Of a DNA stretch of 64,000 nt, positions 1-8,584 are shown piece by piece (positions within the stretch are counted from its first letter, which is position 1; each line of letters starts with the position of its first letter). The notes under the pieces are model-generated. The model was not told the DNA's origin. It ran no database searches and was given only the letters and a program-made list of their open reading frames with translations. The translations under genes and the position numbers were made by a program. Source of the DNA: Roseobacter sp. (GTDB lineage Bacteria > Pseudomonadota > Alphaproteobacteria > Rhodobacterales > Rhodobacteraceae); NCBI GenBank assembly GCA_015665415.1, contig JADFAE010000017.1:62001-126000 (forward strand), written 5' to 3'.

Positions 1-132
1 CGCATTGCCACATTGTACAACGTGATTGCGGTGCCGCTGGCCATTGCCGGTTTTGCCACGCCCCTGATCGCCGCCTTGGCGATGTCAACCTCATCGATTA
101 CCGTCTCCCTCAACGCCCTGCGCCTGAAGTAA
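1..132 (+). CDS. ccoI: Copper-translocating P-type ATPase CcoI/FixI, C-terminal end (partial)
   Basis: Only the last 43 codons are in the window, ending in TAA. The residues ([13 protein letters not shown], then [11 protein letters not shown] and SLNALRL) match the conserved last two membrane helices of heavy-metal P1B ATPases. The ccoS-like gene 42 bp downstream identifies it as the ATPase of the ccoGHIS locus, which delivers copper to cbb3-type cytochrome c oxidase during assembly in the inner membrane. The catalytic domains lie outside the window, so the assignment rests on the C-terminus and the neighbour. Confidence 0.8.
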   Translation, partial: RIATLYNVIAVPLAIAGFATPLIAALAMSTSSITVSLNALRLK

Positions 133-174
133 GCGCCGCGGCACTGATCTGAACCCAAAGAAAATCGCGCGCCC

Positions 175-333
175 ATGAGTGTTCTGGCCTATCTCATCCC
201 GATTTCACTGCTCCTGGGGGGCGCTGCACTGGCGGCCTTTGTCTATACGGTGCGCTCCAATCAATACGACGACCCCGAAGGCGACTCCCGCCGGATCCTC
301 AGCGATGAATGGGACGACCACCCCAAGCCGTGA
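175..333 (+). CDS. ccoS: cbb3-type cytochrome oxidase assembly protein CcoS
   Basis: A 52-residue protein with one N-terminal membrane helix (about residues 4-24), followed by the short polar tail typical of CcoS (VRSNQYDDPEGDSRRIL near residues 26-42). CcoS is needed for cofactor insertion into cbb3 oxidase. Its place directly after the P-type ATPase is the usual ccoGHIS order. It is the last gene of the locus; lower-GC sequence begins soon after. Confidence 0.85.
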   Translation: MSVLAYLIPISLLLGGAALAAFVYTVRSNQYDDPEGDSRRILSDEWDDHPKP

Positions 334-582
334 GGGGGCAAATCGGGGGTGAGAAGCAGGAGGTCCGTAGAGTCAGTTCCGCGGGAAGTTGCAACCGTTA
401 GCGAGACTGGTAAACAACGACTGCTCTCAGCCCAAAGCGGCCTCATGCCTAGCGACCAGCCTGGCGGGCCAGCAGATGCAGGTCGGGCGGAGAGCCGACA
501 TTCGCGGCTAGTGCAAGCCATGGACATTTCGCCAAATTAGCGGCCTTTCAAGAACGTTAAATTCTCAATCCTTGATCTCACC

Positions 583-1611
583 TCAGGCACTAGACAATGA
601 GGCACGAACCACCAGAGATGTCTCGATCAAAATACTGTTTTGGTTCTTAGCTGCATTGACTAGATTGATAAGCATTTTCGCTGCCTCCTTGCCCATTCGC
701 CGGTGCGGGACATGAACAGTGGTCAGCGCTGGTGATGAGATTTTCGCGATCTCAATATCGTCAAATCCAGTCACCGAAATATCGTCAGGGACGCATAATC
801 CTAATTCCTTTGCTTTGGCGATAGCCCCAACAGCAAGAACATCATTGCCGCACATTACTACTGATGGCCGAATCGTCTTACACAAAAGCTGTTCCAGCGC
901 CGCACCACCTTCGTCTATCCCGTATTCGGCTTCAACGATCGACAACTCCGTTTTGGGAATGCCTGCTTCCATCATGGAGGCATAAATGCCCCTTAGACGC
1001 TCACTGGCCCTGTCGTTGCCCTGAGGGCTAGCTGTGATTGTTGAAAGGCGACGATGACCCATGCTGATCACCCTATCCGCCAAAGCCTTCATTGCTGAGA
1101 AATTGTCAAAGCCAACTGTTGGAACCTTGGCATTCGGATCAAACACCCAGGCGACAACAACTGGGACATTTTGACGTTTGAGAAACTCATAAATCTTTGG
1201 GTCTCGATGCAACCCGATCAACAGAATTCCGTCGGCACCGCGTGAAACCAGGGTGCGGATTTGTTCTTCCTCCAAATCAGCGCGATATGAAGAGGATGCA
1301 ACCAAAAGAGTTACCCCGCTGCATCCCAGTTCTTCTTGAAACGACTGTAAGCCACGCGCAAAAATGGCGTTTTCCATCGTTGGAATGATCGCGCCAATGG
1401 TGTTGGTACGTTTGGCCGCCAGAGCACGCGCGTTAAAATTTGGAGCGTATCCCAATTTGAGAACGGCATCCTCGACCTTTTTACGCGTTCTCTCGACAAC
1501 CCGGTCTGGAGAGTTCAGACAGCGGGACACTGTGGCTGTCGAGACACCGGCCAGCCCAGCTACATCAGCCAGGGTTGGGGTTCGGCCCATATTATTGTCG
1601 TCAATCGTCAT
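583..1611 (-). CDS. LacI-family transcriptional regulator of the DHPS island
   Basis: A 342-residue LacI/GalR-type repressor. The N-terminus carries the helix-turn-helix and hinge (TLADVAGLAGVSTATVSRCL at about residues 13-32, then LGYAPNFNARAL), followed by a periplasmic-binding-protein-like sensor domain. It is transcribed away from the transporter and catabolic genes. The shared intergenic region holds two LacI-type palindromes, so it probably represses the divergent operon and itself. The inducer is unknown; DHPS or a pathway intermediate is the obvious inference. An alternative start seven codons later (MGRTPT) is possible. Confidence 0.9.
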   Translation of the reverse strand: MTIDDNNMGRTPTLADVAGLAGVSTATVSRCLNSPDRVVERTRKKVEDAVLKLGYAPNFNARALAAKRTNTIGAIIPTMENAIFARGLQSFQEELGCSGVTLLVASSSYRADLEEEQIRTLVSRGADGILLIGLHRDPKIYEFLKRQNVPVVVAWVFDPNAKVPTVGFDNFSAMKALADRVISMGHRRLSTITASPQGNDRASERLRGIYASMMEAGIPKTELSIVEAEYGIDEGGAALEQLLCKTIRPSVVMCGNDVLAVGAIAKAKELGLCVPDDISVTGFDDIEIAKISSPALTTVHVPHRRMGKEAAKMLINLVNAAKNQNSILIETSLVVRASLSSA

Positions 1612-1685
1612 TTTGGCTCAGTATCGCATTTCTCAGATTTTTACACCCCATCTCAAAAGCCTAAGTGTCTAGGTTGGTTGCCGTC

Positions 1686-1725
1686 AATGTAAGCGCTTGC
1701 ATTAGTGAGATGTAAGCGCTTACAT
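1686..1725. promoter_or_regulatory. Twin LacI-family operators
   Basis: Two palindromes with the LacI-family core: AATGTAAGCGCTTGCATT at 1686-1703 and ATGTAAGCGCTTACAT at 1710-1725. The second is perfect; the first has one mismatched pair. Their centres are 23 bp apart, about two helical turns, so two dimers could bind on the same face of the DNA. They lie between the divergent regulator and the small membrane protein/TRAP operon. The central CG dyad is characteristic of GalR/LacI sites. Confidence 0.85.
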
Positions 1726-1769
1726 TAAATTTGCGAATCGAGCCTTTCGCTGTTTGCCCGGAGAAACCA

Positions 1770-1961
1770 ATGCTCTTGATCCTAACTCTTTGTCTGTTTG
1801 CCCTGTTCGGAACAAATGTGGCTTTGGGGGCGATCGGTATGGGAGGGTTCCTGGGGGATGTGTCCGAAATGCTATTTTTGCTCGCTGCCTCGATCTCGTT
1901 TGTCGCAGCAATCTTGCAAAGAGAAGCTGCTGAAAAAAATGCCAAAGAGCAACAGCGCTGA
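1770..1961 (+). CDS. Small two-helix membrane protein leading the TRAP operon
   Basis: A 63-residue hydrophobic protein with two predicted membrane helices (about residues 1-22 and 30-52) and a charged C-terminal tail (EAAEKNAKEQQR). The ATG is preceded by GGAGA at a good distance. It lies between the operators and the TRAP binding-protein gene, 21 bp upstream of the latter, so it is the first gene of the operon. I do not recognise a named family. Position suggests an accessory role in the TRAP system, but that is inference. Confidence 0.6.
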   Translation: MLLILTLCLFALFGTNVALGAIGMGGFLGDVSEMLFLLAASISFVAAILQREAAEKNAKEQQR

Positions 1962-1982
1962 ACTGTCCATCGGGAGGAAAAC

Positions 1983-3131
1983 ATGGACCGGAACAACAAA
2001 GAACTTGCCTCGGCGTCACGCCGGAATTTTCTAAAGCTGGCCGGGACGGGCAGCTTTACAGCAGCATTGGTCGCTGGGGCCGCTGGTACGCTTTGGTCCA
2101 CTGAGGCCGTTGCGCAGACGAATAAAGAAGAACGCGAGCGCGAGAAGGCAGCTGATCACATTATGACCTTGGCCACGGCATATGTGTTAGGAGCATCACG
2201 CAGCTATCCGATCATGCAATTGGATCTCAAAGAGAACATTCAAAACGCCACCAATGGCAAGGTTTACGTGAAACTGGCTCCGGGTGGGCAGTTGGGTGCT
2301 GGCGGGGCGTTGGTGCAAAAAGTACAAGGCGGAACCATTCAGGCGGCTCAGCATTCGCTTTCCAATTTTGCCCCCTTCGCCTCTACCGTTGATCTGATCA
2401 ACATGCCCTATCTATGTGGATCCAATCAGCGCTTCACTAACCTGGTGAACTCTGATCATTGGAAAACCGAAGTCCATCCTAAGGTCGAGGCCGCTGGGTT
2501 TAAGGCGCTGTTTTATGTGAACATTGATCCTCGTGTTGTGGCTGTCCGCAAAGGTGGGGCCGGTGCAGTCTTGTCTCCCGGAGATCTGAGCGGCGTAAAA
2601 TTTCGGGTCCCCGGATCCAAGATGCTGCAACAATACTACCGTCTTGTGGGGGCGAACCCAACTCCGGTGGCCTGGGGCGAGACACCCTCGGCGATCAAAC
2701 AGGGTGTGGCAGATGCGCTCGACCCCTCAGTTGGCGCGCTTTATGTCTTTGGCTTCAAAGACATCCTCAGCCATGTGACCTTTACCCAAGCCGTGCCTGA
2801 CAGCCAAGTTTATTCTTGCAATCTAGAATGGTTCAACAGCCTGCCTGCAGAGGTGCAAGAGGGCGTGATGTGGGGCTCTGAAATGACCGCACATCAGAAC
2901 CTTTCCAAAGTCCCATCAGCGCGGGCCTATGCGATGTCTGAATTGGCTAAATCTGGTGTGGAGTTCCATTCGCTTAGTGCTGATCAACTGGCGGAGTGGC
3001 AGGCGGCAGGTGGTTATCAGCGACCTGAATGGGATGAGTTCAAAAAAGAACTCGCAGGATCCATGGATGCCTTCGCCAAACTGGAAGAGGCCGCAGGTAC
3101 GCAAGGAAAGTACTTCGTCCACGACGCCTAA
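1983..3131 (+). CDS. TRAP transporter solute-binding protein (DctP family; HpsKLM-type)
   Basis: A 382-residue periplasmic binding protein. The N-terminus has a twin-arginine signal (SRRNFLKLAG, arginines 13-14) with a cleavage-like AVAQ near residue 44, so it is probably exported folded by Tat. The C-terminal half carries the DctP signature, including GVKFRVPGS with the ligand-binding arginine. It is followed by the small and large TRAP permeases. In Ruegeria a TRAP system named HpsKLM is associated with DHPS uptake; this is its probable counterpart, inferred from hpsN next door. A stem-loop follows the gene. Confidence 0.88.
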   Translation: MDRNNKELASASRRNFLKLAGTGSFTAALVAGAAGTLWSTEAVAQTNKEEREREKAADHIMTLATAYVLGASRSYPIMQLDLKENIQNATNGKVYVKLAPGGQLGAGGALVQKVQGGTIQAAQHSLSNFAPFASTVDLINMPYLCGSNQRFTNLVNSDHWKTEVHPKVEAAGFKALFYVNIDPRVVAVRKGGAGAVLSPGDLSGVKFRVPGSKMLQQYYRLVGANPTPVAWGETPSAIKQGVADALDPSVGALYVFGFKDILSHVTFTQAVPDSQVYSCNLEWFNSLPAEVQEGVMWGSEMTAHQNLSKVPSARAYAMSELAKSGVEFHSLSADQLAEWQAAGGYQRPEWDEFKKELAGSMDAFAKLEEAAGTQGKYFVHDA

Positions 3132-3142
3132 GTCACTCCCTT

Positions 3143-3170
3143 GGGGGCCCGCTTTGGGCTCCCACTTTTT
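3143..3170 (+). terminator. Intra-operon stem-loop after the TRAP binding protein
   Basis: GGGGGCCC at 3143-3150 pairs with GGGCTCCC at 3156-3163 (eight pairs, one G-T), followed by a run of T. It sits between the binding-protein gene and the small permease in the same operon. Partial termination or 3'-end protection here would give more binding protein than permease, as is common for binding-protein operons. Confidence 0.6.
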
Positions 3171-3230
3171 ACCCACAACCGGCGTTGGTGAAGACCCCAA
3201 CCCTTTGAGCAATAGGCGTCGAGGCCTGTA

Positions 3231-3743
3231 ATGTCATTTCTGAGAAATATTGATGAGAACGCCGAGCGCTGGCTCCTCTTAGTCTTCTACGTGATGCTTG
3301 TCGTCACCATGGCAATCGAAGTGCTGCGGCGCGAGGTTTTCTCATATTCTTCGATATGGGGCGAAGAAATCGTCCGGTATTCCTTTATCTATCTAGCCTG
3401 GATCGGCGCGGCCGCTGCTGTAAAAGAACGGGCCCATATCCGTATTGACGTCTTGTTGCATTACCTCGGAAATCGTCCCAAGGCGATTGTCTATATCTTC
3501 GGTGATCTGGTGATGTTCGCAGTAGCTTTGGTGGCGCTGTACTGGTCCTTCGAAACCGTTTTGGTCTCGGCCAAATTTGGCTCCGTAACGGATGGCCTCC
3601 GGATCTCAAAAGTCTGGTTCCTTGCGGCAGTTCCCTTGGGTTTCTCTTTGATGATTTTCCGGCTTTCGCAATCCCTTTTGCGGGACCTCAGATCTCTTCG
3701 TGACGGCACCCCCGTCTACGAAGGCGACAAGCTGTTTGATTGA
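3231..3743 (+). CDS. TRAP transporter small permease (DctQ family)
   Basis: A 170-residue membrane protein with four predicted helices and the DctQ-family pattern: a first helix ending in EVLRR, then EEIVRYSFIYLAWIGAA and KERAHIRIDVL. It forms the small integral-membrane subunit of the TRAP carrier in the inner membrane. It follows the binding-protein gene after a stem-loop, and its stop lies 11 bp before the large-permease ATG. The substrate is inferred from the operon to be a C3 sulfonate. Confidence 0.88.
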   Translation: MSFLRNIDENAERWLLLVFYVMLVVTMAIEVLRREVFSYSSIWGEEIVRYSFIYLAWIGAAAAVKERAHIRIDVLLHYLGNRPKAIVYIFGDLVMFAVALVALYWSFETVLVSAKFGSVTDGLRISKVWFLAAVPLGFSLMIFRLSQSLLRDLRSLRDGTPVYEGDKLFD

Positions 3744-3754
3744 GGGACGACACA

Positions 3755-5083
3755 ATGCTCTGGAACAATCTTCAGCAAACGGTCGAACTCGGCTGGGACT
3801 TTTATCTGCCTGTTCTGCTTTTCGTCGGGCTTATCGCAATGGCCGTGCCGGTCTGGGCCTCCATCGGAGCCGCGGCAATCTTGATGCTGGTTATGTCAGG
3901 TGATTTGCCGCTCAGCCTTGTAGGTGAGAGCCTGTTCACCGGCATCGACGCCTTTGCATTGACAGCCGTTCCTCTGTTTATCCTGACCGGAGACGTGTTG
4001 GTACGCACTGGTCTAAGTCGAAAATTCCTGAACGTCGCCGAGGCGCTGACCTGTTGGGCCAAAGGAGGCTTTGGTTCGGCCACAGTTCTCGTGTGCGGTA
4101 TGTTTGCGGCGATCTCGGGCTCTGACGCAGCGGGTGCAGCTGCTGTTGGGAGGATGACGATTGCCCGCCTTGTCGAAAGCGGCTACCCGCGCCCCTATGC
4201 CTGTGCCCTGGTGGCAGCAGGGGCCTGCACCGGCATCCTCATCCCGCCCTCCATCGCCTATATCATCATCGGTCTCGTGTTGGGCATTTCAGCATCGACC
4301 CTGTTTCTGGCGGCTCTGATCCCTGGTTTGGCCATCCTGATCTCAATCCTTGTAACCAATATCGTGGTGAACCGGATCTACGGATATGAAGGGGGCGGCA
4401 ACATAAGCATCGGCGAGTGGTTCACGAACCTCCGCCGAGCACTGGCCTCGGACTGGTATGCCTTCATTGTACCCGGCATCATTTTCTACGGCATCTTTTC
4501 CGGCCGCCTGACCCCCACGGAAGCTGGTGCAACTGCAGTCGTCGTCACCATCATCATGGGATTCATACTCGGCACACTAAAACTGGCAGACTTCCCGGCA
4601 ATGCTGGTCAGTTCAGCAAAAGTGAACGGAATCATTTTGCCGATCATCGCATTTTCTGCGCCATTAGCGGAGGCACTTGCGATCATGGGGGTGCCGCAGG
4701 GGTTTGTGACCGCAGTAACTTCGTTGACCGAAGATCCCTATATGCTGATCTTGCTAATGATCGGCATATTGATAGCCGCTGGCTGTGTGATGGAGACCAC
4801 ACCGAATATTGTGATCCTCGCACCTATCCTCAAGCCTCTGGCCGACAACATCGGTATGAATGAGATTCAGTTTTGTATCATGATGATCACTGCACTAGGT
4901 GTCGGTTTTATCACACCACCGCTTGGACTTAATCTCTTTGTTGTGTCCGGGATCACTGGTGAATCAATCCTCAAGATTGCTGCCCGCGCAGTCCCCTTTG
5001 TCTTCTTTATGCTCTTGGTTGTTCTGTTGATCGCCTATGTGCCCGCGATTTCAACAACCCTGCTTCCCGATATCTACAAATAG
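3755..5083 (+). CDS. TRAP transporter large permease (DctM family)
   Basis: A 442-residue, highly hydrophobic protein of about 12 helices. It has DctM features such as TAVPLFILTGDVLVRTGLS, AAISGSDAAGAAAVG, GILIPPSIAYIIIG, and TPPLGLNLFVVSGI near the C-terminus. GAGGGA a few bases upstream supports the ATG used here rather than the TTG five codons earlier. DctM is the sodium-coupled carrier subunit. With the two preceding genes it makes a complete TRAP importer. Confidence 0.9.
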   Translation: MLWNNLQQTVELGWDFYLPVLLFVGLIAMAVPVWASIGAAAILMLVMSGDLPLSLVGESLFTGIDAFALTAVPLFILTGDVLVRTGLSRKFLNVAEALTCWAKGGFGSATVLVCGMFAAISGSDAAGAAAVGRMTIARLVESGYPRPYACALVAAGACTGILIPPSIAYIIIGLVLGISASTLFLAALIPGLAILISILVTNIVVNRIYGYEGGGNISIGEWFTNLRRALASDWYAFIVPGIIFYGIFSGRLTPTEAGATAVVVTIIMGFILGTLKLADFPAMLVSSAKVNGIILPIIAFSAPLAEALAIMGVPQGFVTAVTSLTEDPYMLILLMIGILIAAGCVMETTPNIVILAPILKPLADNIGMNEIQFCIMMITALGVGFITPPLGLNLFVVSGITGESILKIAARAVPFVFFMLLVVLLIAYVPAISTTLLPDIYK

Positions 5084-5092
5084 GATCCAAAA

Positions 5093-6400
5093 ATGGCTCG
5101 TGAATACCTCAAAAGAGCAACCTTGACGTCGAAATCCGATGCGTCAGATGTACATGACACAGTCGTAAGGATCCTGTCTGACATCGAGACAGGCGGTGAT
5201 GCTGTAGCTTTGAACTATGCGGCCAAGTTCGACAAATACAACGGCAATGTCTTGCTGTCGGCGGAAGAGATCGAAGCTGCCTGCGCCTTGGTTCCGGACA
5301 AACTGAAGGCTGACATCCAGTTCGCCCACGACAATGTTAAGCGGTTCGCAGAGAAACAGAAATCCACTGTTGCAGATGTGGAATACGAGATCGTGCCGGG
5401 GCTTGTCGCAGGTCAAAAGGCAATACCTGTGGATGCTGCCGGGTGTTACGCGCCCGGAGGACGCTACAGCCATGTGGCCAGCGCAATTATGACAGTGACG
5501 ACTGCTAAAGTCGCAGGTTGCAAGCATATCACGTGCTGTTCTCCACCTCGTCCCGGCGTTGGGATTGCACCGGCAATTGTCTATGCCGCGCATATCTGTG
5601 GGGCAGATAAGATCATGGCAATGGGCGGCGTACAGGGCGTGGCGGCAATGACCTTTGGTCTGTTTGGTCTGCCCAAGGCCAATATTCTGGTTGGCCCCGG
5701 CAACCAATTTGTGGCGGAAGCAAAGCGCATCCTCTTTGGTCGGGTTGGTATCGACATGATCGCTGGACCCACAGATAGCCTCATCTTGGCGGATAAATCT
5801 GCTGATCCGCATATCGTTGCCACCGATCTCGTTAGTCAGGCGGAACACGGCTACAACTCACCCGTCTGGTTGGTAACGGATGATCGGGCCCTGGCCCAAG
5901 ACGTCATGTCCCGTGTTCCAGAGCTGATTGACGATTTGCCCGAGGTGAACCGTGAGAATGCTGCGGCTGCCTGGCGCGACTATGCGGAAGTCATCGTCTG
6001 TGCGGATCGCGAGGAGATGGCCGCGACATCAGATGATTACGCTCCCGAACATCTGACGGTTCAGGCAGAAGGTCTGGATTGGTGGCTAAACCGTTTGACA
6101 TGCTATGGCTCACTGTTTCTTGGTGAAGAAACGACGGTGTCTTATGGCGACAAGGCAGCAGGGACCAACCATGTATTACCCACGTCTGGTGCGGCCAACT
6201 ACACTGGAGGCCTGTCTGTCCACAAGTATATGAAAATCGTTACCTGGCAGCGAGCCACGCGCGAAGGCTCCAAACCGGTAGCCGAAGCCACAGCGCGTAT
6301 TTCTCGGCTGGAAGGCATGGAAGGACATGCCCGTGCTGCCGACGTGCGGTTGGCAAAATACTTCCCAGATGAAACTTTTGATCTGACCGCAAATGGTTGA
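5093..6400 (+). CDS. hpsN: Sulfopropanediol 3-dehydrogenase HpsN (histidinol-dehydrogenase family)
   Basis: HpsN is a homologue of HisD that oxidises (R)-DHPS by two NAD-dependent steps to (R)-sulfolactate. The 435 residues keep the HisD catalytic framework: zinc ligands align with Gln249, His252 (SQAEHG), Asp353 and His412, and the catalytic Glu-His pair is 319-320 (APEHL). The long conserved stretches (CYAPGGRYSHVASAIMT; GPGNQFVAEAKR; AGTNHVLPTSG) are what I recall for roseobacter HpsN rather than true HisD. The absence of other his genes and the TRAP, hpsO, hpsP and comDE neighbours support this. Its end overlaps the next gene by 8 bp. Confidence 0.88.
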   Translation: MAREYLKRATLTSKSDASDVHDTVVRILSDIETGGDAVALNYAAKFDKYNGNVLLSAEEIEAACALVPDKLKADIQFAHDNVKRFAEKQKSTVADVEYEIVPGLVAGQKAIPVDAAGCYAPGGRYSHVASAIMTVTTAKVAGCKHITCCSPPRPGVGIAPAIVYAAHICGADKIMAMGGVQGVAAMTFGLFGLPKANILVGPGNQFVAEAKRILFGRVGIDMIAGPTDSLILADKSADPHIVATDLVSQAEHGYNSPVWLVTDDRALAQDVMSRVPELIDDLPEVNRENAAAAWRDYAEVIVCADREEMAATSDDYAPEHLTVQAEGLDWWLNRLTCYGSLFLGEETTVSYGDKAAGTNHVLPTSGAANYTGGLSVHKYMKIVTWQRATREGSKPVAEATARISRLEGMEGHARAADVRLAKYFPDETFDLTANG

Positions 6401-7154
6401 GCCGCGAAATCTGTTTTCCGTGCGCGGCAAGGTCGCCTGCGTGACCGGAGCCAGTTCAGGATTAGGTCGCCAGGCAGCTACGGTTCTGGCTAAGGCAGGC
6501 GCACGTGTGATCGGCGTGGCCCGCCGACCGGATGCTTTGGCTGATTGGCAGGCCGATGCAGGTGGTGAAACCGCAGCGATCACATTCGATGTCACCAACC
6601 GTGACGGGATGAGGGATCTGGCAGATGGGGTGGCCAAACCATTCGGCTCGCCGGATATCCTGATCCATGCTGCAGGGATCAACACCCGACAAGCCGCCGA
6701 TGACGTCACTTACGAAGGGTGGGATGCCACTTTGAATTTGAATCTTACGTCCCCATTTTTCCTGAGCCAACATCTGGTTCCATCGATGAAGGACAAAGGC
6801 TGGGGGCGGATTGTCAACTTCGCATCGTTACAGACCACGCGGGCCTTTCCTGGAGGTATTGCCTATGGGGCTAGCAAAGCAGGGATCGGGCAATTGACCC
6901 GCGCTATGGCAGAGGCTTGGTCGCCATTTGGCATTACCGCCAACGCAATAGGTCCCGGCTTCTTTCAGACTGAACTGACAGCGGCTGTTTTCAAAGACCA
7001 CACACGTGCGGCTGGCAATGCAGCACAGACCTGTATTGGTCGTAACGGTGAGCTAGATGATTTGGACGGACCTCTTCTCTTCTTATGTTCTGATGCCTCG
7101 GCCTATGTGACTGGTCAAGTTTTGATGGTGGATGGAGGTTTTACAGCAAAATGA
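6393..7154 (+). CDS. hpsO: Short-chain dehydrogenase HpsO (DHPS 2-dehydrogenase)
   Basis: A 253-residue classical SDR with NAD(P)-binding TGASSGLG (19-26) and an intact catalytic set, Ser145 and Tyr158-x3-Lys162 (YGASK). In the published DHPS pathway HpsO and HpsP are two 2-dehydrogenases of opposite stereospecificity that interconvert the DHPS enantiomers so that all substrate reaches HpsN. The SDR is assigned to HpsO by position and family. It overlaps hpsN upstream and hpsP downstream (ATGA), indicating translational coupling. Which enantiomer it uses cannot be read from sequence. Confidence 0.78.
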   Translation: MVEPRNLFSVRGKVACVTGASSGLGRQAATVLAKAGARVIGVARRPDALADWQADAGGETAAITFDVTNRDGMRDLADGVAKPFGSPDILIHAAGINTRQAADDVTYEGWDATLNLNLTSPFFLSQHLVPSMKDKGWGRIVNFASLQTTRAFPGGIAYGASKAGIGQLTRAMAEAWSPFGITANAIGPGFFQTELTAAVFKDHTRAAGNAAQTCIGRNGELDDLDGPLLFLCSDASAYVTGQVLMVDGGFTAK

Positions 7155-8149
7155 AGGCTTTAGTTTATCAAGGCCCCGAGACGCTGAGTTATCAGGATGT
7201 TCAGGAACCTGCGCTTGAGCTGGGAAGCCAGCTGATAAGAGTTGCCTGTGTGGGGATCTGCGGGTCGGACATGCATGCCTATCTTGGCCATGATAATCGT
7301 CGGCCCGCGCCTTTGACCCTTGGCCACGAAGTTTCAGGAGTCATAGAGGGCGGAGCGCGCAATGGTGAGCGGGTAACAGTAAATCCTCTGGTGACTTGCG
7401 GTACATGCGCTGCCTGCATGGAGGGACGCGACAACCTTTGCCCAGAGAGGCAAATTATCTCCATGCCTCCGCGCGAAGGTGGATTTGCCGATCTGGTAGC
7501 AATACCTAACAGAAACCTGGTGACGGTTCCGGAAGACATTGCGCTTTCAAAAGCGGCTCTAGCCGAACCTATCGCCTGTGGATGGCATACAGTGAAACTG
7601 TCCTTGGCCGCCCTCTCTGGCTCCCGTAGCACGGCTCTGGTTTTGGGCGGCGGCGCCATTGGACTGGGTGCCGCGTTGAGCCTGAAAGCGCAGGGTGTTG
7701 AGAGCGTCACAATCGTCGAACCAAATCCGCTTCGGCGCGCTTACCTTGCAGATGTCTGCGGTCAGTCTGTTCTGGCGGCTGCGCCGGATAATGACTTGTT
7801 TGATATAGTCATAGATGGTGTTGGATATGCCGCAACGCGGGCTACCGCATCTTCCAGCGTTCGCAGCGGCGGGGTGATCGGACATATCGGATTGGGCGAG
7901 GATGGCGGCGGTTTGGATATTCGCCGAATGACCCTGCAGGAAATCACTTTTATCGGCACCTATACCTACACCGTCAAAGATTTCGAACAGACTGCACAGG
8001 CCATTTTTGACGGACGCCTGGGGCCCCTGGATTGGACCGAAATCCGATCACTTGCAGATGGCGTAAACGCCTTTTTGGACATCCGTAGCGGTGCCGTTGC
8101 TGCTCCGAAAATTCTGCTTCAACCCGAAACCGCGCCGGAAAGGAGCTAA
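7151..8149 (+). CDS. hpsP: Zinc-dependent alcohol dehydrogenase HpsP (DHPS 2-dehydrogenase)
   Basis: A 332-residue medium-chain dehydrogenase. Catalytic zinc ligands are Cys37 (GICGSD), His59 and Glu60 (LGHE). The structural-zinc loop has Cys83, Cys86, Cys89 and Cys97. A Rossmann motif (LVLGGGAIGLGAAL) lies near residue 160. It is coupled to hpsO by a 4-bp overlap. In the DHPS pathway HpsP oxidises the 2-hydroxyl as partner of HpsO. The family call is firm; the substrate is inferred from context. Confidence 0.8.
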   Translation: MKALVYQGPETLSYQDVQEPALELGSQLIRVACVGICGSDMHAYLGHDNRRPAPLTLGHEVSGVIEGGARNGERVTVNPLVTCGTCAACMEGRDNLCPERQIISMPPREGGFADLVAIPNRNLVTVPEDIALSKAALAEPIACGWHTVKLSLAALSGSRSTALVLGGGAIGLGAALSLKAQGVESVTIVEPNPLRRAYLADVCGQSVLAAAPDNDLFDIVIDGVGYAATRATASSSVRSGGVIGHIGLGEDGGGLDIRRMTLQEITFIGTYTYTVKDFEQTAQAIFDGRLGPLDWTEIRSLADGVNAFLDIRSGAVAAPKILLQPETAPERS

Positions 8150-8152
8150 CCT

Positions 8153-8557
8153 ATGTATGACAAGATAATCCTGGCCCTGTCGCTGGAACACGGATTTGCT
8201 GAACAGGCAATTGAGACAGCACAACGCCTGGGTGGCAATAGCGCTGAAATTATTGCTGTACATGTCTATGAGCCGCCCAGCGGATCCGTCAGCACTTATC
8301 TGGACGATAATCTCGTCCAAAAAGCTTACAATGACGCCAAGCGCATATTGGCGGCACGCGTTGGCAGCACACCAAACGTAAAGCCCGTGATCCTCAAAGG
8401 GCATTCCAGCCGTACTATCACTGCATATGCCGCTGAGATAGGCGCCAATGCCATCATTGTTGGTTCCCATAAACCTGGCTTGAGAGACTATTTTCTGGGC
8501 ACCACCGCCGCCCGAATTATTCGTCAAGCATCATGCGCGGTCATTGTACTGCGTTGA
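8153..8557 (+). CDS. Universal stress protein (UspA family) in the DHPS operon
   Basis: A 134-residue UspA-fold protein. It has the N-terminal strand (YDKIILALSLEHG) and the C-terminal ATP-binding-type pattern ending in ANAIIVGSHKPGLRDYFLGTTAARIIRQASCAVIV; the usual G-2x-G-9x-G(S/T) is present in modified form (GSHKPG...GTTA). It begins three bases after hpsP and lies within the operon. UspA proteins accompany several TRAP systems; TeaD is reported to bind ATP and modulate the TeaABC ectoine carrier. A similar uptake-control role is inferred. Confidence 0.85.
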   Translation: MYDKIILALSLEHGFAEQAIETAQRLGGNSAEIIAVHVYEPPSGSVSTYLDDNLVQKAYNDAKRILAARVGSTPNVKPVILKGHSSRTITAYAAEIGANAIIVGSHKPGLRDYFLGTTAARIIRQASCAVIVLR

Positions 8558-8584
8558 TTTTTCATCCCCAAAAGGAGCCTCTTT

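Noticed and set aside
349..540. Short frames on both strands between ccoS and the LacI gene
   Set aside because: No ribosome-binding site, no recognisable protein, and composition unlike neighbouring genes; treated as non-coding.
5144..5848. Long minus-strand frame opposite hpsN
   Set aside because: The plus strand encodes a full HisD-family protein with all catalytic residues; the opposite frame is a codon-bias shadow.
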